The position numbers and the translations under genes were made by a program. Positions 50,623-59,768 of a stretch of DNA of 64,000 nt are shown here, piece by piece (the stretch's first letter is position 1; each line of letters opens with the position of its first letter). The stretch is from Aquibium sp046292285 (lineage in GTDB: Bacteria > Pseudomonadota > Alphaproteobacteria > Rhizobiales > Rhizobiaceae), in assembly GCA_046292285.1 (NCBI GenBank), contig JBKBRJ010000005.1, positions 1 to 64,000 on the forward strand, in the 5' to 3' direction. A model generated the notes under the pieces. The model searched no databases, was not told where the DNA came from, and saw nothing but the letters and a program-made list of their open reading frames with translations.

Positions 50623-51248
50623 GCGTAGAGTCTTTCCCAGATGGCGCGAATGATGCCGGCGGTCACGCCCCAGATGTACCGGTCGCCATGCGGCATGGTG
50701 TAGAAGAAGCGTTCCTGTTCCTGCCAGACGCGGCTTTCGCGGCGGTGGTTGGCCGGGTCCATCAGGAATGAGAGCGGGACCTCGAAGGCGTCATCCACCT
50801 CGTCCTCGTTGATGGTGAGGAGGAAGCCCGGCCGCACCGTCGCCAGCACCGGCGCGATCCGATAGCCGCTTCCCGTCACATAGTCGGGCAGGCGGCCGAC
50901 CACGTCGATGAAGGAGGCGTCGAGACCGATTTCCTCCTCGGCCTCACGCAGCGCCGCATGGACCGGCGTGGCGTCTTCGGGATCGATGCGACCGCCCGGA
51001 AAGGCGATCTGGCCGGAATGGCTGCGCAGCTTCTCGGTGCGCTTGGTCAGGAGCAGCGTCGAATCCTCGCCGCGATCGACCACCGGCACGAGCACCGCGG
51101 CGTCTCGCAGCGTCGCCGGCCGGATCAGGTGCGCGATCGTCGGATTCAGCACGTGGTCGCCGAACTCGACGCCATGCGGCGCCTGCTCGCGTGCCGCCCG
51201 GCGGCGAAACTCCTCGGCGGAAAAGGATCGCAGCAGCGAAGCGTCCAT
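50619..51248 (-). CDS. CoA pyrophosphatase (NUDIX)
   Basis: The 209-residue NUDIX hydrolase has the CoA-specific segment LLTKRTEKLRSHSGQIAFPGG before the NUDIX box (DPEDATPVHAALREAEEEIGLD). It cuts CoA and its derivatives to 3',5'-ADP and phosphopantetheine. It lies between the DUF1285 gene and cca and is coupled to the latter. The longer frame on its left is a shadow of the DUF1285 gene. Confidence 0.9.
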   Translation of the reverse strand: MDASLLRSFSAEEFRRRAAREQAPHGVEFGDHVLNPTIAHLIRPATLRDAAVLVPVVDRGEDSTLLLTKRTEKLRSHSGQIAFPGGRIDPEDATPVHAALREAEEEIGLDASFIDVVGRLPDYVTGSGYRIAPVLATVRPGFLLTINEDEVDDAFEVPLSFLMDPANHRRESRVWQEQERFFYTMPHGDRYIWGVTAGIIRAIWERLYA

Positions 51249-51250
51249 GG

Positions 51251-51919
51251 TCAGCGACTCAGCTTCTCGAGGACGGCCGCCGACATGATCGGGAAGACGA
51301 CGCCCTTCGAGCGGAGGGCGAACATCGCCTTGCCGTCGACCTCGATCTCCTCGCCATGCTCGACGAGTTCGTACATCACCGGCCGCGCCACCAGCGCCTC
51401 GAGCCGACCGCGCACCAGGACATAGGGCTTCAGCCCGCCAGTCCTGGGTTCGTCGACGAAGCGGATCGGATGCTCGGCGTCCGCCTCCACGACGTCGCCG
51501 ACATTGGTGCGGAAGGTGATCACCTGCTCGTCGCCGAGACCCGCGACGTTCACCTCCACGGCGACGAAGGGCGCGTCCTCGACCCGGATGCCGACGCGTT
51601 CGACCGGCGTGACCAGATATGTCTTCCCGTCCGCGTCCTTGCGCAGGACGGTCGAGAAAAGCTGGACGAGCGCGGGCCGGCCGATCGGCGTGCCCATGTA
51701 GAACCACGTGCCGTCCGCCTTGATCTCCATGTCGAGATCGCCGCAGAACTCCGGGTTCCATTTGTCGACCGGCGGGAGGCCCATTCCGGCCCGTGCCGCG
51801 CGCGAGACGAGCGCGGCCAGGCCGGCCGGATCTCCGGCCGCCTTCAAACCGCCGCCTTCGCCGTCGTGGATAGGCGCGCGGTCGGGGTTGCTCTTGGAAT
51901 TGTTCGCAGGGTCGGCCAT
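51251..51919 (-). CDS. DUF1285 protein
   Basis: The 222-residue soluble protein has the DUF1285 core (PPVDKWNPEFCGDLDMEIKADGTWFYMGTPIGRPALVQLFSTVLRKDADGKTYLVTPVERVGI). An N-terminal tail of about 40 residues is variable. Structures in the family show a two-domain beta fold, but no activity is established. It ends 2 bp before the CoA pyrophosphatase start, so it is the first gene of an operon with that gene and cca. It is divergent from the moxR operon. Confidence 0.85.
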   Translation of the reverse strand: MADPANNSKSNPDRAPIHDGEGGGLKAAGDPAGLAALVSRAARAGMGLPPVDKWNPEFCGDLDMEIKADGTWFYMGTPIGRPALVQLFSTVLRKDADGKTYLVTPVERVGIRVEDAPFVAVEVNVAGLGDEQVITFRTNVGDVVEADAEHPIRFVDEPRTGGLKPYVLVRGRLEALVARPVMYELVEHGEEIEVDGKAMFALRSKGVVFPIMSAAVLEKLSR

Positions 51920-51950
51920 GGTCACGAAATAGTCACTCCCGTTTCGCTTG

Positions 51951-51967
51951 TCAGCCTGTCGGGCTGA
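51951..51967. promoter_or_regulatory. Inverted repeat in the divergent DUF1285/moxR promoter region
   Basis: TCAGCC and GGCTGA are perfect inverted arms around 5 bp. It lies between the two divergent operons and is a possible operator. Confidence 0.3.
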
Positions 51968-52060
51968 TTTAAGTTCGTCCGCGAGAGATGCCGCAAAGGC
52001 GCGAATCGGGGAAACGTCGGTCGGGGCGCTGGGATCGCGGCAGGATAGAGGATTGGACGC

Positions 52061-53068
52061 ATGGGCGTTATGGCGAATGACAAGGCGATCAGCGAAGCGG
52101 ATATGATCGCCGAGGCGGAAGCCGCGCTCGCCGATCTCGCCCGGATCCGCGACGGCATCGGCAAGGTCATTTTTGGCCAGGAGATGGTCGTCGAGCGCAC
52201 CATGGTGGCGATTCTGGCCGGCGGCCACGCCCTTCTGGTCGGCGTTCCGGGTCTGGCGAAGACCAAACTTGTGGAAACGTTGGGCACCGTGCTCGGCCTC
52301 GACGCCCGCCGCATCCAGTTCACGCCTGACCTGATGCCGTCCGACATCCTGGGCTCCGAGGTGATGGAGCAGGACGAGGCCGGCAAGCGCTTCTTCCGAT
52401 TCCTTCCCGGCCCGATCTTCGCCCAGCTCCTGATGGCCGACGAGATCAACCGCGCCAGCCCGCGTACCCAGTCGGCGCTGCTGCAGGCCATGCAGGAATA
52501 CCACGTCACCATCGCGGGCGCCCGCCACGACCTGCCGGCTCCCTTCCATGTGCTGGCCACGCAGAACCCGCTGGAGCAGGAAGGCACCTATCCCCTGCCC
52601 GAGGCGCAGCTCGACCGTTTCCTGATGCAGGTCGACATCCCCTATCCCGAGATGGAGGCCGAACGCCGCATCCTGCTGGAGACGACGGGCATGGCCGACA
52701 GCCGCGCCGACAACGTGCTCTCCGCCGAGCGGCTGCGCGCGATCCAGACGCTCGTTCGCCGCATGCCGGTGCCGGAGAGCGTCGTCGAGGCGATCCTGAC
52801 GCTCGTCCGTTCGGCGCGTCCGGGCAACGGCAACGCCGACACCGACAAGCATGTCGCCTGGGGGCCCGGCCCGCGCGCCAGCCAGGCGCTGACGCTGTGC
52901 GCCCGCGCCCGTGCGCTGTATGACGGTCGCCTGGCCCCGTCGGTCGACGACATCCATGCGCTGGCCGAACCGGTGCTGCAGCACCGCATGGCGCTGACCT
53001 TCGCCGCCCGCGCGGAGGGCATGAACGTGCGCGACGTCATAGCCCGGCTGGTGAAAGCCGCCGCCTGA
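52061..53068 (+). CDS. MoxR family AAA+ ATPase
   Basis: This 335-residue AAA+ protein has Walker A GVPGLAKTK (residues 61-69), Walker B LLMADEINRA (about 124-133), a sensor block ATQNPLEQEGTYPLPEAQLDRF, and a C-terminal helical lid. MoxR proteins act as chaperones with partners bearing VWA or DUF58 domains. Its stop and the next start share one base (TGATG). It is the first of four coupled genes. The start at 52061 is the first ATG; ATG 52070 is possible. Confidence 0.93.
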   Translation: MGVMANDKAISEADMIAEAEAALADLARIRDGIGKVIFGQEMVVERTMVAILAGGHALLVGVPGLAKTKLVETLGTVLGLDARRIQFTPDLMPSDILGSEVMEQDEAGKRFFRFLPGPIFAQLLMADEINRASPRTQSALLQAMQEYHVTIAGARHDLPAPFHVLATQNPLEQEGTYPLPEAQLDRFLMQVDIPYPEMEAERRILLETTGMADSRADNVLSAERLRAIQTLVRRMPVPESVVEAILTLVRSARPGNGNADTDKHVAWGPGPRASQALTLCARARALYDGRLAPSVDDIHALAEPVLQHRMALTFAARAEGMNVRDVIARLVKAAA

Positions 53069-53982
53069 TGGCCCGCATCGGCGAGCAGACGGCCCCGGTC
53101 ACGACCCGCGACGCCCTTGCCCGCGGGCGCTTGAGGGCGTCGCTCGTGCCGGATCTGCTGGTCGATGCGCGCCGCATCGCCAACACGGTCATCTCCGGCT
53201 GGCATGGCCGACGCCGCAGGGGCGTGGGAGAGAATTTCTGGCAGTTCCGCCCTTATGTCGAGGGCGAAGCCGTGTCGCGCATCGACTGGCGCCGTTCCGC
53301 CCGCGACGACCAGCACACCTACGTTCGCGACCGGGAGTGGGAAGCCGCTCACACGGTCTGGCTCTGGGCCGACCCCTCGCCCTCGATGCTCTACAAGTCG
53401 GCCGGAGCTGCCGTCTCGAAGGAATCGCGCGCGCTGGTGCTGGTGCTGGCCATGGCCGAGCTTCTGTCGCGCAGCGGCGAGCGCATCGCCTGGCCCGGCC
53501 TGTCAGACCCCTTCACGGCGCGCAACGGGGCCGAACGACTGGCGGCGGTCCTTGCCCAGGCGGCCGACGTGCCGGCCCGTCCCGATCTCCACGCCATCCG
53601 CCGGTTCTCCGACCTGGTGGTCGCGAGCGACTTCCTCGATCCGGTCGAGGAGACGATGGAATGGCTCGACGTGCTGGCCCGGCATGGCGTGCGCGCGCAT
53701 CTGGTCGAGATCGCCGACCCGGCGGAGGAGAACTTCCCCTATGCGGGGCGCACCGAATTCGTCGATCCCGAGACGCAGCAGAAGTACACCGCCGGCCGCG
53801 CGGAAACCCTGTCTCTGGAATACCGCCGCCTCTATCTCGCCCGGCGCGAGGCTCTGATCTCCTGGAGCACGCGGCTCGGTTGGAGCTATACGGTGAACCA
53901 CACCGACCGCCTCGCCTCCGAGGCGCTGGTACGCCTGCACATGGCGCTGTCGGGCGGCGTCGGACAGGGAGGCGCGCGATGA
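53068..53982 (+). CDS. DUF58 protein
   Basis: This 304-residue protein has the DUF58 core RPYVEGEAVSRIDWRRSARDDQHTYVRDREWE (around residues 65-90), followed by a VWA-like fold (DPSPSM), where the metal-site pattern is degenerate. It is a usual partner of MoxR ATPases. No membrane segment is seen. The stop overlaps the start of the BatA-like gene (ATGA). Confidence 0.92.
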   Translation: MARIGEQTAPVTTRDALARGRLRASLVPDLLVDARRIANTVISGWHGRRRRGVGENFWQFRPYVEGEAVSRIDWRRSARDDQHTYVRDREWEAAHTVWLWADPSPSMLYKSAGAAVSKESRALVLVLAMAELLSRSGERIAWPGLSDPFTARNGAERLAAVLAQAADVPARPDLHAIRRFSDLVVASDFLDPVEETMEWLDVLARHGVRAHLVEIADPAEENFPYAGRTEFVDPETQQKYTAGRAETLSLEYRRLYLARREALISWSTRLGWSYTVNHTDRLASEALVRLHMALSGGVGQGGAR

Positions 53983-56825
53983 GTCTCCTTGCCTTCGGCC
54001 AGCCGCTTGTGCTGTTCGGCCTGCTTGCGCTGCCGGTGATCTGGTGGCTGCTGCGGCTCACCCCGCCGAAGCCGCAGACGGAGGTCTTTCCGCCGCTGCG
54101 CATTCTCCTGCGGGTGCTGAAGCCCGAGGAGACGCCGCACCAGAGCCCCTGGTGGCTGACGCTCCTGAGGCTCCTGATGGCGGCGCTGGTCATCTTCGCG
54201 CTCGCCGATCCGGTGTTCAACCCGCGCGAGCGGCTGGAGACCGGGGGCGGATCGGTGGCGATCGTCATGGACAATGGCTGGGCGAGCGCCAGCGACTGGG
54301 ACGTCAGGGTCGCGACGGCCGAGCGGCTGATCGCCGATGCCGGCGCATCGGGCGCACCCGTCATCCTCGCATTCACCGCCGACAAGCCGAACGCCGAACT
54401 CGGCCCCTTCGACGCCGAGCAGGCGATGGACCGTTTGCGCGCGGCGCAGCCGCGCCCGGTCCCGGTCGACCGCGCCAGCGTCTATGCCCGGGTGGCGACG
54501 GCCCTGGCGTCGGCGCCCGGCGCGACGGTGGCGGTGCTGACCGATGGCCTCGCCACCACCGGCGACCAGGCGGGGTTCGCCGCCTTGCTCGGAGAAAACG
54601 CCGGTCGGCTCGTCTGGATCGAGCCAGAACGCCTCGCCATGGCCGGCCTGACCGCGGTCGACAATCAGCCCGACGCCTTCTTCGCCACCGCGATTCGCGC
54701 CGCGGGCGACCCCGCGCCGCGCCAGATGACGGCCGGCGCCTTCGACGATCGCGGGCGGCGCATCGCCGACGCCATGTTCAGCTTCGGCTTCGGCGAAACC
54801 ACCGCCGTCGGCGAGATTCGCGTGCCGTTCGAACTGCGCAACGACTTCGCCGCCATCCGCATCGATGGCGAGGAGCAGGCCGCCGCCGTCCGCGTGCTCG
54901 ACGAGAACTCGAAGCGCCGCCGGGTGGGGCTCATCTCGCAGTCCGAGGCCGACCAGGCGCAGCCGCTGCTCTCGCCGCTCTACTACATCCGCCGCGCCCT
55001 GGAGCCCTTTGCCGACCTCGTCGAACCAACGACGCCCGACCTCGCCGAAGCCATTCCACAGATCCTCGAGCAGAAGCCGGCGATGATCGTGATGGCCGAC
55101 GTCGGGACGTTGCCCGAGAGCGCCCGCGAAGCGCTGATCGAATGGGTGAACGACGGCGGGACGCTGGTCCGCTTCGCCGGTTCCCGGCTGGCGGCCGCCG
55201 AAAACGATCCCGACCTGCTGCCGGTGCGCCTGCGCCTGGGCGAGCGGTCGATGGGCGGCTCGCTGTCCTGGACGGAGCCGCAGCCCGTGGCGGAGTTCCC
55301 GGCGAACGGTCCCTTCTCCGACCTGACCCCGCCCCGCGAGGTGGCTGTCGCGCGGCAGGTGCTGGCGGAGCCCACGCCCGATCTCTTCGACAGCACCTGG
55401 GCGAGCCTTGCCGACGGCACGCCGTTGGTGACCGGTGCTGGTCGCGGAGACGGGACGGTGGTGCTCTTCCACGTCACGCCCGAGGCGACATGGTCGAACC
55501 TGCCGATCTCCGGCAGCTTCGTCGAGATGCTGCGCCGGGTCGTGCAATTGTCGCGCAACCAGGGCGTCATCGACGCATCGGGCCGTTCCGGTGCGCAGTC
55601 GCTGGCGCCCTTCCGCATGATCGCGGCCAACGGCGCGCTTGTGCCGCCGCCCTCGGACGCGGAACCTCTGCTCGTCGGGGCGGGCGTCAGCCGCGGTGTC
55701 ACCATCGCCAATCCGCCGGGCCTCTACGGCACCGACGAGGGCGTGGTTGCACACAACCTGCTGCCCGCCGAGGCGACGCTGACCCCGATCGAACGTCCGG
55801 CCACGTCGCTGCCGGTTTCGGAGTTCGCCTATGCCGCCGACGAATCGCGCGACCTCAAGGGCCTGCTCGTCGCGCTGGCGCTCGCGCTGATGGTGCTCGA
55901 CACCATCGCGGTGTTCTGGATGGGCGGCATGTTCCGACGCGGCGGGCGACTGGGCCGACGCCCCGCCGGCACGGCGGCGGCGGGACTGTGGGCGCTCGCC
56001 GCTTTCGGCCTCGTCCTGCTTGCGCCGGGCCACGCGCTTGCCCAGGACGTCCCGCCCGATGGCGGCATCAGCGACGTTGCGGCCATCGAGGCGATCTCGA
56101 AGACGCGCATCGCCTATGTCCGAACCGGCAATTCGTCCATCGATGCCGTGAGCCGCGCGGGCCTTTCGGGTCTCACCCGCTTCCTGATCGAGAAGACGGC
56201 GCTGGAACCGGGACCGCCGGCCGGCATCGACGTCGAGACCGACGAACTCACCTTCTACCCGCTGATCTACTGGCCGATCGACGAGTCGGCGCCGATGCCG
56301 AGCCCGGCGGCCATCGCCCGCGTCGATGCCTACATGCAGCAGGGCGGCACCGTGTTGTTCGACACCCGTGACCAGTTTTCGACGGGCATCGGCATGTCGG
56401 GCTCCGCGAGTCCGGCAACGCGGCGTCTGCGCGACATCGTCGCCGGCTTGAACGTCCCGCCGCTGGAGCCCGTGCCGGACGACCACGTGCTGACGAAATC
56501 CTTCTACATCCTTCAGAATTTCCCCGGCCGCTACAATGGCAGCCCGCTCTGGGTGGAAGCCTCGCTCGATGCATCCAATGTCGAGGAACGCCCCGTCCGA
56601 ACCGGAGACGGAGTCTCGCCGATCATGATCACGGCGAATGATTTCGCCGGCGCATGGGCGGTCGACGCGAGCGGCGATCCCCTGCTGCCCACCGTACCGG
56701 CCGACCCGATGCAGCGCGTCTACGCGCTGCGGTCGGGCGTCAACATCATGATGTACATGCTGACCGGCAACTACAAGTCCGACCAGGTGCACGTCCCGAT
56801 CCTGCTCGAGAGGCTCGGGCAATGA
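53979..56825 (+). CDS. BatA-type / DUF4159 membrane protein
   Basis: The 948-residue protein has a BatA N-terminal domain with two membrane segments (LVLFGLLALPVIWWLLRL, WWLTLLRLLMAALVIFAL), then a large periplasmic or cytoplasmic region with a VWA-like fold, two more membrane segments (about 626-650 and 672-690), and a C-terminal DUF4159 domain (about 695-948, glutamine-amidotransferase-like). It forms the third gene of the MoxR cluster. It may be a substrate or membrane anchor of the AAA+ machine. Confidence 0.88.
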   Translation: MSLLAFGQPLVLFGLLALPVIWWLLRLTPPKPQTEVFPPLRILLRVLKPEETPHQSPWWLTLLRLLMAALVIFALADPVFNPRERLETGGGSVAIVMDNGWASASDWDVRVATAERLIADAGASGAPVILAFTADKPNAELGPFDAEQAMDRLRAAQPRPVPVDRASVYARVATALASAPGATVAVLTDGLATTGDQAGFAALLGENAGRLVWIEPERLAMAGLTAVDNQPDAFFATAIRAAGDPAPRQMTAGAFDDRGRRIADAMFSFGFGETTAVGEIRVPFELRNDFAAIRIDGEEQAAAVRVLDENSKRRRVGLISQSEADQAQPLLSPLYYIRRALEPFADLVEPTTPDLAEAIPQILEQKPAMIVMADVGTLPESAREALIEWVNDGGTLVRFAGSRLAAAENDPDLLPVRLRLGERSMGGSLSWTEPQPVAEFPANGPFSDLTPPREVAVARQVLAEPTPDLFDSTWASLADGTPLVTGAGRGDGTVVLFHVTPEATWSNLPISGSFVEMLRRVVQLSRNQGVIDASGRSGAQSLAPFRMIAANGALVPPPSDAEPLLVGAGVSRGVTIANPPGLYGTDEGVVAHNLLPAEATLTPIERPATSLPVSEFAYAADESRDLKGLLVALALALMVLDTIAVFWMGGMFRRGGRLGRRPAGTAAAGLWALAAFGLVLLAPGHALAQDVPPDGGISDVAAIEAISKTRIAYVRTGNSSIDAVSRAGLSGLTRFLIEKTALEPGPPAGIDVETDELTFYPLIYWPIDESAPMPSPAAIARVDAYMQQGGTVLFDTRDQFSTGIGMSGSASPATRRLRDIVAGLNVPPLEPVPDDHVLTKSFYILQNFPGRYNGSPLWVEASLDASNVEERPVRTGDGVSPIMITANDFAGAWAVDASGDPLLPTVPADPMQRVYALRSGVNIMMYMLTGNYKSDQVHVPILLERLGQ

Positions 56826-56862
56826 GGCGCGTCCCACGCCCAGCCGCGATGGAGAGGCCGAC

Positions 56863-58932
56863 ATGAACTGGTCCATCGCCTTCGAGCCGCTGCTCGACTG
56901 GACGTGGCTCGGCGCCGTCCTCGTTCCGCTCGCGCTGCTCGCGCTCGCCGGCCTCGTCCTGCGACAGCGCGGCGCGCCGTTCCGCGCCGCCGCGATGGCG
57001 GCGCTGGCGCTGGCGCTGCTCAACCCTGTCCTGCTCGACGAGGAGCGCGAGCCCTTGAAGAGCGTCGTCGCCGTCGTCGCCGACCGCAGCCAGAGCCAGG
57101 AGATCGGCGATCGCGCAGCGACGACCGAGGCCGCGGTCGAAGACTTGAAGGCGAAGCTCGCCCGCTTCCCGCAATTCGACGTGCGGGTGGTCGACGCGGG
57201 ACGTGCCAGCGAGACCGAGGACCGGACGGAGACGCGGTTGTTCGGCGCGCTCGACAGCGTGCTGCGCGACGTGCCGCAATCGCGCGTCGCCGGCGCGATC
57301 CTCGTGACCGACGGCCAGGTGCACGACGTGCCCGAGCGGTTGGAGGGATCGAATGCCCCCCTTCATGCGCTGATTACAGGCTCGGAGGACGAACGCGACC
57401 GGCGCGTGCGCTTCGAGAACGCGCCGCGCTTCGGCATCGTCGGCCGGCCGCTGGCCATGTCCTACCGGGTCACCGACACCGCCGGCGGGCGGGATGCCGT
57501 CGACGTGCGCGTCAGCGTCAATGGCGAGCAGGTCGCGGTCGAGACGGCAATCGTCGGCGAGGAAATGCCGATCGAGATCGTCGTGCCCGGCGCGGGGCGC
57601 AACATCGTCGAATTGGCGATCGATCGCGTCGACGACGAGATCACCGACACCAACAACCGCGCCATCGCGCTGGTGGACGGCATCCGCGAGAACCTGCGCG
57701 TGCTGCTCGTCTCGGGCGAGCCGCATGCCGGCGAGCGCACCTGGCGCAACCTCCTGAAGTCGGACGCCGCGGTCGACCTCGTCCATTTCACCATCCTGCG
57801 TCCGCCGGAGAAGCAGGACGGCACGCCGATCAACGACCTGTCGCTGATCGCCTTCCCGACGCGCGAGCTCTTCGTCGAGAAGATCAACGACTTCGACCTG
57901 ATCATCTTCGACCGCTACCAGCACCGCGACGTGCTACCGATCCTCTACTACGACTACATCGCCGAGTACGTGGAAAAGGGCGGCGCGCTGCTCGTCGCCG
58001 CCGGGCCGGAATATGCCGGCGCGCAGTCGATCTCGCGGACCCCGCTGATGGCCGCCCTGCCCGGCCTGCCCACCGGCCAGGTGCTGGAGCAGGGCTTCTA
58101 TCCTCGCCTGACAGAGACGGGCGAGCGCCATCCGGTCACGCGTGGCCTCGAAGGCTCGGGCCAGGAGCCCCCGAACTGGAGCCGCTGGTTCCGCCTGATC
58201 GGCATCGACCGACCGCAGGGCCAGGTCGTGATGAATGGCCCGAACGACCAGCCGCTGCTGATCCTCGACCGCAAGGGCGAGGGCCGCGTCGGCATGTTCC
58301 TGTCCGATCACGGCTGGTTGTGGGCGCGCGGCTTTGAGGGCGGCGGCCCGCACGTCTCGCTCTACCGGCGCATCGCGCACTGGCTGATGAAGGAGCCGGA
58401 ACTGGAAGAGGAGCGGCTGACGGCCTCCGGGCGTGGCATGACGCTGGACATCCGCCGCCAGTCGATGAGCGAGGACCCCGGCGTCGCGAGCGTGATCACG
58501 CCGGCCGGCCAGCGGATCGACGTTCCGCTGCGGGCGGAAAGCCCGGGCATCTTCACCGCCAGCATGACGGTGGACGACATCGGTCTCTATCAGGTCGCCA
58601 ACGGCGACCTGGCAACGCTCGCCCATGTCGGGCCGGTCAACGCGCCGGAATTCGCCGAGACGATCTCAACGACCGAAATCCTCGAGCCGCTCGCCAGGGC
58701 GACCGGCGGCAGCGTGCGACGGCTGGAAGGCTTCGCCGGCGGCCTGTCGATGCCCGGCATCGTTCCGGTCCGCGCGACGGGGGCTGCCTCCGGTCGCGAC
58801 TGGATCGGGCTGCGCACGACGGAGGATTCGACCCTGCGATCGGTCAACCGCGTCCCGCTGTTCGGCGGTTTCCTCGGGCTCGGCCTGCTGCTGCTCGCGC
58901 TCGGCTCGATGTGGTGGCGCGAGGGGCGGTAG
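56863..58932 (+). CDS. Membrane protein with glutamine-amidotransferase-like central domain, fourth gene of MoxR cluster
   Basis: The 689-residue protein has two N-terminal membrane segments (about residues 15-55), then an extracytoplasmic-type part with a VWA-like strand pattern (SVVAVVADRSQSQ), a class I GATase-like fold around 270-480 (VLLVSGEPHAGERTW, ALLVAAGPEYAGAQ), and a final membrane helix (LGLGLLLLALGSMWW). No catalytic Cys-His-Glu triad is obvious. It lies 37 bp after the DUF4159 gene in the same direction. Function unknown. Confidence 0.8.
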   Translation: MNWSIAFEPLLDWTWLGAVLVPLALLALAGLVLRQRGAPFRAAAMAALALALLNPVLLDEEREPLKSVVAVVADRSQSQEIGDRAATTEAAVEDLKAKLARFPQFDVRVVDAGRASETEDRTETRLFGALDSVLRDVPQSRVAGAILVTDGQVHDVPERLEGSNAPLHALITGSEDERDRRVRFENAPRFGIVGRPLAMSYRVTDTAGGRDAVDVRVSVNGEQVAVETAIVGEEMPIEIVVPGAGRNIVELAIDRVDDEITDTNNRAIALVDGIRENLRVLLVSGEPHAGERTWRNLLKSDAAVDLVHFTILRPPEKQDGTPINDLSLIAFPTRELFVEKINDFDLIIFDRYQHRDVLPILYYDYIAEYVEKGGALLVAAGPEYAGAQSISRTPLMAALPGLPTGQVLEQGFYPRLTETGERHPVTRGLEGSGQEPPNWSRWFRLIGIDRPQGQVVMNGPNDQPLLILDRKGEGRVGMFLSDHGWLWARGFEGGGPHVSLYRRIAHWLMKEPELEEERLTASGRGMTLDIRRQSMSEDPGVASVITPAGQRIDVPLRAESPGIFTASMTVDDIGLYQVANGDLATLAHVGPVNAPEFAETISTTEILEPLARATGGSVRRLEGFAGGLSMPGIVPVRATGAASGRDWIGLRTTEDSTLRSVNRVPLFGGFLGLGLLLLALGSMWWREGR

Positions 58933-58936
58933 CCGC

Positions 58937-59482
58937 TCAGGCCGTCGCCGCGATGCGCTCGACGGTGCCGGTCGAAGGCTCGGACACCAGATCCGCGTGC
59001 CGCATCTCGCCTTGCAGCGTCCCCAGCGCGCCAGCCTCGATCTCGTGGATCAGCAACCGGCGATAGTCGACCGGGCGCGGCATGGTGATCTGGCCGATCG
59101 GAACCTGTCTGAAGCCGAGCGGACCGTAGTAGGGCTCATCGCCGACGAGAATGACGGAGGCCCAGCCGGCGGCGCGCGCCGCCGCCCGTGCCCTCCGCAC
59201 CAGCTTGCGGCCGATGCCGAGGTCCTTGTGCGACGGCCGGACCGCGAGCGGACCCAGCAGCAGCGAGCGTCCCTCCCCCACCGCGATGCGCGTCAGCCTG
59301 ACTGTGGCGATGACCCGCCCGTCATGCTTGGCGACGAAGGACAGCGCGCGCTCGTGCGGGCCGCCCTCGCGGATCTTGTAGGCCGCGCGCGCGAAGCGCC
59401 CCGGCCCGAAGGCCTCGGCGTTGATGTCCTCGATCTCATGGTCGTGCGCGGCCGTTTCGGCCAGATAGCTGATCTCGTGCAT
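58937..59482 (-). CDS. GNAT family N-acetyltransferase
   Basis: The 181-residue protein has the GNAT acetyl-CoA loop LAVRPSHKDLGIGRKLVRRA (Q/RxxGxG/A form) followed by VILVGDEPYYGPLGFRQVP. This matches the predicted YhbS-type acetyltransferases. The substrate is unknown. ATG 59482 is the natural N-terminus (MHEISYL). Convergent with the MoxR operon, 4 bp between stops. Confidence 0.88.
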   Translation of the reverse strand: MHEISYLAETAAHDHEIEDINAEAFGPGRFARAAYKIREGGPHERALSFVAKHDGRVIATVRLTRIAVGEGRSLLLGPLAVRPSHKDLGIGRKLVRRARAAARAAGWASVILVGDEPYYGPLGFRQVPIGQITMPRPVDYRRLLIHEIEAGALGTLQGEMRHADLVSEPSTGTVERIAATA

Positions 59483-59768
59483 GGAAGTCGTCCGTATCGT
59501 CGGGAAGGATGCCGCGGATTGCGGCGGACGCGAGAATTCGGCGCCGGTCAGGCGCGGGCGCTCATTCGTCGTCGTGCGATACGGGCTGCGAACACGATTG
59601 TCCCTCGGATGCTCGGCTCCGCTAGCATCATTTTTAGGCACCGTCCATCGTCAAATCGCAAGACATCTTCGTTCCCGGCGTTCAGGGTGACGAACTGTTC
59701 AGGCGCAGGACCGTTGGAGCGAGCGGTGCGGAAACCTACCTTGACGGAGAACGACAGGGAGATGATCG

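Noticed and set aside
53337..53978. Upstream extension of the DUF4159 gene
   Set aside because: It is a shadow of the DUF58 gene. The BatA N-terminus starts at 53979.
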